DNA of 64,000 nucleotides from the NCBI GenBank assembly GCA_002179805.1, contig NAVB01000096.1, positions 1 through 64,000 on the forward strand, in the 5' to 3' direction. Shown here in pieces: positions 1-11,000 of this stretch. Position numbers and translations under genes: made by a program. Numbering within the stretch: the first letter of the stretch is position 1; every line of letters starts with the position of its first letter. This DNA is from Acanthamoeba lenticulata. Taxonomy: Eukaryota > Discosea > Longamoebia > Acanthamoebidae. A model generated the notes under the pieces. It had not been told where the DNA came from. It searched no databases and worked only from the letters and a program-made list of their open reading frames with translations.

Positions 1-427
1 CTCTTTAAGGCACGTGAACTCCACAGACGATGAGCTTGATGGTGATGATGTGCTCATCTTTCCTGTAAACGCAGCTCGAGGAGCAAGACCAACTCGTCGA
101 CGCGCTGCTCTCCGAGGCCGAAGTCGACCTCCGCGAGCAGGCGCACCGCGATGTCGCCCTTCACCTCTTCTCCACCGACGAAGGTGCTACACCCACAACC
201 AGCACATGTCGTCGTCGCTGTTCTGACGCGAGTAATTTGTACCAACAGAGATTGCGGGGCTGTTCGAGCCCGACGCGCGGGAGTACATCTTGCGGTGCTC
301 CATCCCGCGACCTCTGGTGCCGCTGGGTCCAGGCTTGGGCGGGTCGCGGCCGGTGGGCCAACGGCTCTACGCGCTCCTCACCGACTCCGAGTCCCGCTTC
401 GCCACCGCCATCGCGGCTGATGAGTAA
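1..427 (+). CDS. 3' end of an unrecognised protein gene (partial)
   Basis: Three exon pieces share one reading frame: 1-9, 75-183 and 249-427. The translated end runs from LEEQDQLVDALL through a Leu/Glu-rich helix to a segment containing FEPDAREYIL and finishes at TAA 425-427. The first intron (10-74) begins AAG|GCACGT and ends GCAG, so it is a GC-AG intron; the next (184-248) is an ordinary GT-AG intron. The stop overlaps a good donor (GATGA|GTAAGT at 422-429), so the final exon could instead splice onward, but no convincing downstream exon was seen. No family was recognised. The gene enters from the left edge and most of it is missing. Confidence 0.5.
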
Positions 428-1130
428 GTTGGAATGTAGAACGACCAGTCACTCGCTGCCAGGCTCATCCCACAAAGAAAAACGCGTGTGAGGTCGCCGG
501 GGGCAAACTCCTGTCCGTTGCGACGGAGGCCTTGAGGAGACCCACACCAATATCTGAACAATGTGATCAGATTGGAATGGAGCATACCAACAATATTTGA
601 TGATTAGAGCGGAAAGAAGGGAAAAGACGACAGAAAATTGAAACGGTAGCCAGAAGGGGAGATACGTCACGAGCGAACCCCACGGAATCGAACGAAAAAC
701 TTGAAGCCTCATTGAATTGCGAATAGGTGAGACAGGAGAGAGAGAGGAGAGCGCTTGCTCGATAAGAATCGATTGGATTTGATTTGATTTTGCTGGAGGA
801 CCTCCTGCTCGGCCGCTTGCTCATTGATGCTCCTGTAGAACGATTCAGCCACTCAGGCCAGGACACTCGACAACAACTACCGGCACACCTCCGCTCGACA
901 TCGGCTCTAAGCACGTGAGCTGCACTATATTTGTGCCGTTATTTAGACCCTTTTATTATTCGCGTCTGCACAGAGCGCACAAACATCAAATCTTCCTATC
1001 GATTCGGCTGCACGGCCGTTCACAGTTGCGCTTCCCCACTTCGCCACGTGCAGTCTTCATTTACCGAGGATCAGCACCCTTCACTCTTCGTGCGTGAGCA
1101 CAAGGACGCTACTCGGTCGGCCGATCAAGC
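428..1130. other. Intergenic stretch, no gene seen
   Basis: No reading frame here has plausible splice sites or protein-like composition. It should hold the 3' flank of the gene at 1-427 and the promoter and 5' UTR of the CLEC16A-type gene starting at 1131. No clear TATA box was found. A long minus-strand frame at 567-914 looks like noise. Confidence 0.5.
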
Positions 1131-4100
1131 ATGTCACGTTGGGGCAACCTCTTTGGGTTGCGCAAGCCAGAAAAGTTCTCTCTTGAGAACCTCAAGTACG
1201 CCTCCAAAACCTCCCCTAGCCCGCCAATCGGGCTTGCGAGTACACAACACTTTCGCTTCATTTATGAGAGATTTGGCAATGCCTGCTCTTGCCCCTAAAT
1301 CTTATGCGCTTGCCCACCACCACCCACCGATAAATTGCATAATCGCTCTTCGGCTTCGAAATTGAAAGCCTAATGGCCACGTGTAGACAGAACACTGCTG
1401 CCAGCCCAATGGCGACGTTTGCGTTTTTTAATACAAGCAATTAAAAAACCGTATTTTAATGAAACTACGGGCACAACCACGCACAGATACCTGCACGAGA
1501 CTCTCTCACGCAATGCCGTCATCACAGAGAAGAACAAGGCACGTGCCAGCCCTCGCGCACCACGAGCGCTGGTCAGGAGTTTTTATGGTATTTCTAACTT
1601 GGTGGTGGCTGCAGAACTTGGTGATTGAGTCGCTGCGCCAGATGTCTGAGGTGCTCATCTGGGGCGATCAAAACAATGTACCCCAGATCTTCGAGTACGT
1701 CTGCCTCGCTCGTTTTCACTCTCCTGCCCTTTCGCTCACGTCTGAGACGCGACTGCAGCTACTTCCTGGAGAAGCACATGTTGGCGCACTTCCTCAACAT
1801 CCTGTCGCAAAAGACTGGCCAGCAGGTCAAGGTCCAGCTGCTCCAGACGCTCAGCATCCTCATTACCGGCATCAAGAGCGAGACCCATCTCTGTACAACA
1901 CCTGCTTTAGTCTTGTTTATTATTCATTAATTTAATTTAATTTTTTTTGTCTCGGCTGTTCCTGAGAGTCTGACCCGCACCTGACAGACTACATGCTGTC
2001 CAATAATCACATCAACGAACTCATCACCCACCGATTCGATTTCTCGAACGAGGTGCGTACCAATATGGTCGGTGCTTTTTCCCAATGGTATGCTCACGTT
2101 GTGTTGGGCGTGCAGGAGGTGCTGGCATACTACATCTCATTCCTCAAGAGCCTGTCGCTCAAGCTCAACGACAACACCCTTCAGGTACGCAGGACCTTGA
2201 CCATGATCGATCTTATCAAGTTTATGTCTCAAATAAAAATCGTGCTATTTTCGTGCAGTTCTTCTTCAATGATGCCGAGAACGACTTCCCGCTCTACACG
2301 GAGGCTGTCAAATTCTTCAACCACTCGGACAACATGGTTCGCACGGCCGTCCGCAATCTTACCCTCAACGTCTACAAGGGTGCGTACCAAGAACCATGTT
2401 AGCGCCGTTGATGCATGGTGTTGACTCTTCTTTTTATAGTGGAGAACGAGAGGATGCGAACATTCATTCTGGATCGGACAACGGCGCCCTACTTCTCCAA
2501 CATCGTGTGGTTCATCGCCGAGAAGTGCCGGACGCTTGACCGCCTGGTCACGCGCTCGTCCAGTCACACCGGCAGCCGACGCGAGTTGGCTGGGGGCGTG
2601 GACGAGCTGCTGGATGTCTTCTACTACATCAACGACATCTTCCACCTCAAGATGGCCTCCATGAACAAGGTGTTGGCCTCGCACCTGCTCGAGAACCTCC
2701 TGCTACCACTCTTCCGCGGCTCGCTGGTTGGCCGAACCGGCGGCGCCTCGCAGGAGCGCCTGAGCCCCGGCCTCGCGCTCTTCCTCCTGGCTCAGGTCTT
2801 CCACATCTTCTCCCACAAGGTGCTCTCTCTCTCTCGTCTTCGCTTCGTTCTTTCTGCTTCGCTTTTCTCTCGTGCTCAGAATTGACGTCCTTTCAAACGA
2901 CGCAGCGGCTTATCGACACGCTTGGAGCAGCGTTGATTCACCCGAACCCGACGACCTACATCCACCAAATGCTGAAGCAGACCGACAGCACCAAGGACCT
3001 CATCTCCCTCGGCAGCGGCGGCAGTTCCAACGGCTACATGGTCAAGGGTACCTTTTTCCTTCTCATTTTAACTGTTTTTTATGATCTAAAAAGTGCCGTC
3101 AGCAGTTTCCGACATGAGGGACAACGCACCGTCGCACTCGTCTCTGCCGTCGTACGACAGCGGTTCGCAGCCCACACGGATTGCCCACGCGAACTCGGCC
3201 TCCAAGTTCCACAAGAGGTGCACCCTCGCCAGCTTGCTCTTGCCCTTGTTCTCGCCGAGCTGACCTTACGTCCCGTCACGTCTGTGCAGGTCCTTCTCGG
3301 TGCCCACCTTTGTCGGCTTCGAGGAGGCAAACTCGGGCACGCCGGCGGCCCAGACGCCCGGCGCGACACCGAGCAAGCCCACTGCCCCAATGACGCCCGT
3401 CGCCAAGCTGGTCGCCGCCGAGGATAAGAAGATCAGCGGGGCGCGCCGCCTGTTTGGGCGCAGGGAGGCCACCGTGGCTGTCGACGCGACCGCTAGCGGT
3501 GGTGCGCAGTCTTCGCCTGTTGCCGCGGCCTCGCCCCAGGGCAAGGATCAGGCGCCAAAGCAGGCGGCGACTGCCAAGCGCGATGCCTCGCCGACCAAGG
3601 TCGGCCTCTTTGCTTCTCTCCTCCGCAAGAAGGAGCAGCCGCAACAGGACAAGGCGGCCGACGAACAGCAGCAACAGCAAGGCGAGGAACCTGTGCGCTC
3701 AGAGAACAAGAATGATGGTGATGACAAGCAGAGCGGCAATGTTGAAAAGGAGGACGGCAGCGGTGCAAAGGACGAGGCGCAGGAGCCGCTGCGCAAGGAG
3801 AGCGAGCCCTTCCCCGGCATCCCGCTGGCGACCGACAGCCTCGACGACTTTGCCAAGAAGCAGCACAACGGCGCACACGACGAGGCCTCCACCGCCGATG
3901 CCGCTGAGCAGCCGCAAGTGGAGGACGAGGAGGCCTCCGAGGCGCCCAAGGTTGATGATAACGCCGAAGCCGCGGTCGACGTTCCACCATTGACGGAGGC
4001 CGAACAGGCGGCGCCCGCGGGCGTCGGGCTGGCGGAACGCCAGGAGCGCCGCACGCGCGTGCGCCAGCGGCGCCTGCCCGCTCGCGGCCGTTCTAACGCG

Positions 4101-7033
4101 GCTGCCGTCTCGACCTCAGCCTTGGCCGGCATCCCGGGCGCGGGCAAGTCCCACAGCCGGCGGGACCCGTCTGGTGCCGCCGCGGCCGCGGCTGGTGCAG
4201 CCAAGGCCGAGCGCAACAAGTATCGCGATGCCATCCTGCGTATCCTAGAAGAGGGCGAGGACAATTCCGTGATGGGCGCGCTGGCGCTGCTTTACGCGCT
4301 CCTCCGCAACGCGTCGGTCGACAAGCCCATCCTTCAGGTGTCGGGCCTCTACCCGCTGCGCATGTCCAAGGCCAAGCAGCTGCTGGACGCTCTCACGGCC
4401 ACTTCTCCGCTGCGCGACGACAAGGACGGCGGCGACCGAATCGCCGAGATCGTCGCCACCACCGCGGACAAGCCTGCCGTCAGCGGCAAGCTCGACCACC
4501 GCCTGTTTGCGTCGATGTCGCCGCCGCACCAGCAACAGCTGATGCTGGTCGAGCAGCTCAAGGCGGCCGAGAACAAGACGAAGACGAAGAAGCACGCCGT
4601 TGAGCCAAATGTACAGGGCCATGACAGCGGCGAGCCCATCGAGCACAACAGCGACAACAGCAGCCGAGAGGAGAACGCCGTTGACGACCACGAAAACGAC
4701 GATGACGATCACGAAGACGGCGATGATGAGGGAGGAGATGAGGAGGAGGAAGACGAAAACGAAGGTGAGGAAGAGGAAGAGAGCGGCGATTTTGGTGAGA
4801 GCAGCCCCTCGTCCTCCTCGTCATCATCGTCGTCGTCCTCGGCCAGCGACGTCGAAGACTCGGCCGCCGCCGCGCCGACACCCGATGCCGGGTCCGCCGG
4901 CCAGCCAAAGTCGAGGCAAAAGGCTAGCAAGAAAACGACGACGGCTCCGGCCATAACAACCAAGTCTGGCGGCGCGCAGCCGCAGTCGTGGCTCGACGCC
5001 GACGCGGCGGACAAGGAAGAAGCCGACCGACTTCAGCACGAGAAGCGCAACAGCCGGCCGCGCAAGACGGATCTCCTGCAGCAGCACCAACAGCAGCAAC
5101 AGCAGAAGCAACAGCAGCGGCTACCCTCGAGCCAGGACTGGACCGAGAAAATCCTCTCCATCCTCGTACGCCCTTATCCAATCTTTAAAATATTAATTTA
5201 ATATTAATTTGCTTTTCTCGATTACATTTTTTGCTCACATTCTTTGGTGGCCAGACCAAGAGCCACGCCTACCGGCTGATCACGGTGCAGCTGGCGGCCA
5301 TCCTGCTCAAGGAGCTGGTCTACTGTCCCGACACGGACTCGAACCTCACCACCGCCCACGTCGCCCTCCTTCTGGTTCGCGCTTCCTCCTCCCCAAAAGA
5401 CTTTGCCATCGGCCCAGCCATCCATGGCTCACGATTGGAGGGTGTGATCTCCCACAGGAGGCCTACAACGGGTCGGTGGAGAAGGTCAAGCAGCGGCTCA
5501 ACGGCTCGCTGGGAGGCATTTTCCTGCAGCTCTTCGAAGAGGAGATGTCCAAGTACCGACGTACGGCGTCCCTTGAAATTATTATTTTAACAAAAAGAAT
5601 TGCGGTTTTAATTTATTCACTAATTTGCGACGCAACAGAACTCAATTTCGAGGACCTCGTGACGGACCCGTCCTCGCTGCTGCCCGTCTCGGCCACGCCC
5701 TACTCTGATTTGCGTACGTTGATCTTCACTCGGCCCGAATCGATTTAATTCTGACGATTTTAATTGTACGATGCAGCGCTGAGCAAGCGGCTGCCCAACG
5801 GGGAGCTGGAGCAGACACGGCGGGCCATCCTCGGCTTCTTTGTGCTGCGCGACCTCAAGTACACGCTCCTCCGCAAGAAGGACTTCCGCCTGCCCCTCAA
5901 GGAGCGGTTCGTTCTCCTCCTTCTCCTTCTTCTTCTCCATCTCGAGGCCTCCACCGCCCCCTTAACCGCGGTCTGTTGTCTGCCTTTTGTCCACACGCAG
6001 GGGCCACCGGAAGCTCAAGTACAGCACCAAGAACCTCAAGGTGGGCGCCGGCTATCCCATCACCGGTGCGTCACCCGACCAACATTGATGTTGCTGATGA
6101 TGAAGATGTCGTTGTTGTTGTTGAAGGACGACGCTGGCAATGATGCTGATGATGCTGGTGATGACGAGTGCAGAAAAGGAACGAGCGCGGTGCGTCAAGG
6201 GCCTAAAGGACCGCGAGGACAAGTCAGGAGGCGGTAGCAGCGGCGGTGGTGGAGGTGGTGGCGGGAGCGGCGGAGCGGGCGGGAGCGGGACGCCGATCAC
6301 GTGGCTGGTGCTGCCGGTGGACCTGCAGCTGGCCATCCTGCACCCGGCCGACGGCCCGGCCGACCCGGCGCCCGTCATCCGCCACTTGGTGCCGCTCCAG
6401 AACGTGGAGCTGCAGGTGGACAAGCTCGACCCGCGCAAGCTCGTCATCGGCGCGCCCGCCTCGCGCGGAGGCGGCTACGGGCTGGTCCTGCGCAGCGCCG
6501 ACGAGTGCCTGCAGGTCAAGGCCCGCCTCGAGAAGGAGCGCAACAAGCTGCGCGATTACAAGCTCAAGCAGATCATGAAGCTCTTTGCCGACGCTGGCAA
6601 CGAGCGTGAGGGAGATGAAGAAGAGGAAGACGACGATGATGAAGAGGAGGATGAAGAGGAAGAGGTAGAGGTCGAGCAGGAGAAGGAAAAGGAGGAAGAA
6701 GAGAGCCATGATGAAGATGGTGGCGATGGCCAGCCCAAAAAGGTAGAGCAGGACAAGAAGGAACAGCAACAACCACCGCAGGTAGAAGAAGACGACGACC
6801 CGCAGAGCGACGTGAGCGAGACCTCTTCCTCGTCGTCATCATCGTTGTCCAAGATGGCCGACGTCACGAAGGCGAAGGAGGACGTGCGCGATGAGGACGC
6901 GGATGACCAGCAGCAGTCCAAGCTCTCGTCGCCAATCGAGTCGAGCCCAACAACAGCGCCACCATTGTCGTCCTCCCCACCAGCGCCACCATCAGCAGCA
7001 GCCGAGACGCGCGAGCAAGAAGCCGCGGAGTGA
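1131..7033 (+). CDS. CLEC16A: CLEC16A / Ema / TT9 family protein (endosome-autophagy regulator)
   Basis: Exons read as 1131-1195, 1487-1538, 1615-1694, 1759-1892, 1988-2052, 2116-2184, 2259-2379, 2440-2819, 2906-3047, 3106-3217, 3290-5165, 5255-5374, 5458-5560, 5639-5713, 5777-5906, 6001-6065 and 6174-7033. They sum to 4449 nt, a clean 1482-codon frame. The N-terminal FPL domain is highly conserved, with motifs such as [26 protein letters not shown] and [11 protein letters not shown], as in metazoan CLEC16A. The C-terminal PH-like part (about 6280-6600) is also recognisable. Between them lies a long Ala/Glu/Ser-rich acidic insert (about 3420-5100), and the tail is acidic. In animals the family acts at endosomes and lysosomes in membrane traffic and mitophagy; the same role here is inferred. 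Intron 1539-1614 is GC-AG: only AAG|GCACGT keeps the conserved frame. Confidence 0.93.
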
Positions 7034-7123
7034 TGATGAAGTGGCTTCCCATTTCTTTGTGTACATGTTTTTATTTCTTCAAAATGCAAAACAAAATTGA
7101 TTATTATTCTCGGGGTTTAACTT

Positions 7124-7969
7124 ATGGAACAGAAGATCAAGATGAAGCGATCCATCCCGCAAGAAGAGGTACCCCCTCGAAGGCCTTCCTCCACCGTACA
7201 CTGTTTAACGCCACTTATCACTAGAAAGAGGAGCAAAAGCTTGAGAATGAGGACAAAGAGCAAGCTGGAGAGCCAGACCACAAGAAGAGTAAGAAGGATG
7301 AAACCAAAGTCCGTCGCTTGGCCAACCGGGCAGATGACGAGGATGACCCCGACCTCGCTCCCGAGGGCGTCTCTGATGAAGAGGTCCTCACTTTCTTGTT
7401 CTACCCCCCTTCCGGGGTTGTGTGCTGAGCTGCACTGGTGGGGTGGCGTATGTGCAGCCAGAACGGAAGTGGGGGGAAGAAGCAGACTACGTTGACTCCT
7501 CCTCGTTGTCGGTGCCGTCCCTGACCATCGCCGACTTTAGTGGCTACTTTTCTATTGAAGCTGCGGAGGATGATGGTTTCAAAGTGAACTGGAGGAAGAG
7601 CCGCGCCAGCTGCGAGTATGGCAAGGCCAAGGCCACAGCAAAATGCAAAAAGGGAGATAAATATGCTGAGAAACAACTCAGCGAAGACTGCGAGTACACC
7701 TTTAACCACACTCTTGTGTGGCCGGGTCAGCTCTACTTCCGTGGTGATGATGATGATGATGTACGCATGCCATCCACTCCTTGCATTCTAGTGCCTTGGC
7801 TCATGACCTTGTTTAAATTTAGCAGAAGGAGGCGGAGATCAATTCCAAAGCGCAGTTGCCCGTCATCCTGATGTTGGCGGAGGACGACGCTGGCTTCATG
7901 TTTGTGCTGCAAAAGGTTGAAGATGGCCAGGGGAACACAATTCTCCGCATACAAAAAGCTGCAAACTAG
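7124..7969 (+). CDS. Unrecognised charged protein, 217 aa
   Basis: Four exons (7124-7168, 7225-7383, 7458-7760, 7823-7969) join into one frame of 217 codons plus TAG. The N-terminus is very Lys/Glu-rich (MEQKIKMKRSIPQEE, then KKSKKDETKVRRL) and followed by an acidic patch. The middle holds a possible folded unit from SLTIADFSGYF to TLVWPGQLYF, then an Asp run from a GAT microsatellite next to the third donor. The last exon encodes a compact segment, LPVILMLAEDDAGFMFVLQ. Exon 4 could start at 7823 or 7826 (tandem CAG acceptor). No family was recognised. A nuclear protein is a guess from charge alone. It starts 90 bp after the CLEC16A stop and ends 60 bp from the stop of the convergent gene. 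Confidence 0.7.
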
Positions 7970-8029
7970 GTTGTGTCTTTTAGCGATTGCAAAGGCGTCA
8001 CCACCAATCAATCGAAACGAAAAAGAAGT

Positions 8030-11000
8030 TCAGGGCGAAGTGCAGCCAGCGCCCCACACACGCTCAAAGCGCCGGACGTTATTGCGGTACTTCTTCTTGG
8101 TCCTTCGCGTGCCGGGCCGCCACGCTTTTCCACCATCGAGCACGTTGATCGCGTTCCTCCCGCTGTGCCACTGGCCCGAGAGGAGCACCTTCAGCTTCTC
8201 CGCTCCTGCGTCACAGCAAACATGGAAGTCAACAAGACGGTGGCTGTGATCCTCGAAAGCGTCCTCGAAAGGGCCGCAGCCCAGCGCACCCAGGGGAATG
8301 TCGGCGGCCAGCTCCACATGCTGGAACCGCATGTAGAGCTGCTTGAACGCTTGGCTGTTCCGTCTTCCGCCGAAGCCGTAAGTCTTGTGCAAGAGATACC
8401 TGGACGCGTGCGCACGTGTGAGAGTACCGCTGGAAAAAGACGACGAAGAACAAGAGCGAGGAGAAGGTCTTGGTCCACCTACCCGACGAAAGTGGCCATG
8501 TCGGTCGTGGTGATGCAACACTCGATGGCATAGCGGAGCTTCAGGTTGCGCTCGACCCGCTTTGTCTCGTCGTCGGTCTGCGCAGAAAGCTGCGCTTGGC
8601 AGACCGCCAGCACCCGCGGGGCGGCGGTCACCGGGTCCTCATAAGTGCCTGTGCCAGGAGAACAAAAGGTCAATCAGTCCCACAGGTCCAAACAGTGACG
8701 CATGAAGGTTGCGGACCCTGCGCGATGGCCTCGCGGCAGTCCTTGTTTTCATGGAGACGCAAGGCCTGCACGGCCATGGCGCGGACGACCACGAGCCAGT
8801 CGCAGCCCAGCGCGGTGCTCAGGTCCTCCTTTTCCAGCCCGACGATCTGTCTGAGCGCGTCAAAGCAGCCGGCGAACGTGGCCGGCCTGGCGGCGTGTTG
8901 GCCGAAAGCACGCTTCGTGGCCACAATCCACGCGTCTGGCGCCACACCGCCGCGCGAGTCGATGTCACGCAGCATCACTTCTGCGCCGCCGGCAGTGCTG
9001 CGGACGTCGCGATTCAAGTCAGTTCTGGCCTCTTGTCCCACGAGTGCCGAATGGGGCGCGCACCGCTCAAGGTCGTGCCAGGAGTGGGCGAAGGTGGCAA
9101 GCGAGATGAGCTGGCCGAGGGAAGGATGGCCCCGCTTTCTGAAGCGCTGGTCCAGCTCGAGCAACGCGTCGAGCATCTCTCTCGTGGTCCGCTGGTTGAA
9201 TGAGGAAGGTTAGTCAACTTTTGAGTTGTCCCCTGAAAAACGAGGAACCCAAGGACGCACGTTCGAGTCGTAGGCGCACTTGTCGTCTTCGTCATCGTCC
9301 ACGAGGTCGGGCAAGGTCTGTGTCGCAGTCTTCTTCTTCTTCCTCTTCTTCTTGTCCTGGCCAAGCATTTGCTGAACTTGCTGCCGAACTCGGGCATCAC
9401 GCTCCGGATTGGGCGCCGGTGGCTCCGCCTCGGCGCTTTGCTGTGTTGCACCACAACAAACCGGATTTGAACGTCGATTAGTCAGTGGCCGATCGGAGGC
9501 CTGCGAGAGACACGGCCACTTCACGCACAGTCGGGTTGGAGGTATGGGAGGCAACTGCCCAGGCCTGCGTGCGGGGACGCGGACGGCCGCGGTCGGCTTC
9601 ACCGCCGCCGTCGTTGTGGTTGTTGTCCTCGTCCTCCCCTTTGCCGTCGACCTCGTCTCCACCCCAGTGGGAAGACTTGCTGCTCTCGCGCTTCTTGCGC
9701 TTTGTGCCACGAGATTCCGATACGCTCGGTGATGTCTGCGCGTCCTGCCCGTGGTCAGCGCTGCTGTAGGGAACGTGAGGACCGCCGGGAGGACGCACCG
9801 CCTGAGCCTCGACTGCGATGCAGGTGAACGGATGGCCCGCGATGGCAGGCTCGGCCAGCGGGGCGTGGGCGGGACAGTCCACGATCGCTTGGAGGAGCTT
9901 GCTGACCGCCTCGGGCGGGAAGTCCTTTTGAATGCTTCCCCCAGCGCGCCTGAACGACTCCTGGGGTAAAGGCCACAACGAGGAAACATCAGACAATTCA
10001 AACGGCCGCTGCTCTGACATCTGGGGCGTATGTGGGGAGGTCCTCCGCACCTGGAGGACGTGAAGCCAAAAGGCCAGCCAGTCGGAGCTCTTTGTGCCGA
10101 TCGCCTCTCGAACGGTCCCGAGCGGGAGCGACAGCACGTAGCCCACCAGCATCACCAGGTTTTTGGTCTTGTCCTGCGGGCCCGGCAGTTGAGCAAGTGT
10201 GGCCGGCCGGCCTTGACGATCATTGCACGCCACCCAAAGACAGGAAATCAAGTACCTTGAGGCGGTCGCCAGGGTTGGCCGCAAAGGTCTGCAGCGAGCG
10301 GACAAGGTGCTGTTGTACACCCGGCATCTGCTGCGTGATGGCGATACACGTGCGCTGCATGGCAAAGACCAATCCCAGCTCCTTCTCGCCTGCGTGTAAA
10401 ATATTAAAAATATGAAAAATATAATTAATTAAATATATAAAAATTAATTTAGTTTTGTCCATGTACCAGGCTTGGCGCGGAGGCGGGAGACCATGGAACC
10501 GAGGAGGAGGTAGAACAGGTCCACTTGGTTGGGGTGGTACCCCAGCGGATCAAGCGTGGCCAGATAGCCCATGATGCCCTGGCGTGTTCACCAGGTTAGG
10601 GCGATGATTCCGGTTATGATTGCCAGCCAATCACGAAAACGTGCCGGAAGCTGCGGGAACACGAGCTTCCAGTGTTCGGGGTGGATGAACAGCGGCACCC
10701 ACGCGTTGATTGGCTCACGGCCCGCCCCGCTCATGGCCTTCCTGTAGTCGTGCATCATCCTCACAAGGTTAAAGATTGATCAGACAAACGCTGGACAAAG
10801 CCCACACGAACCCGAGGTGAACGCCGTCGTGCGCAAAGCCTCCGTGCGACTCGATGTGCCCCGAAGTCTCGATCGAGTACTTGAGCGCGTCCTGGATAGC
10901 TCATGCGGCCATCTCACGTGAGCCATGGCATAGCCACATGCACGCTCAAGGGCGAAGGAAACGCACCTCAAAGGCCGTCTTGGCGACGGGCGTTATGCTG

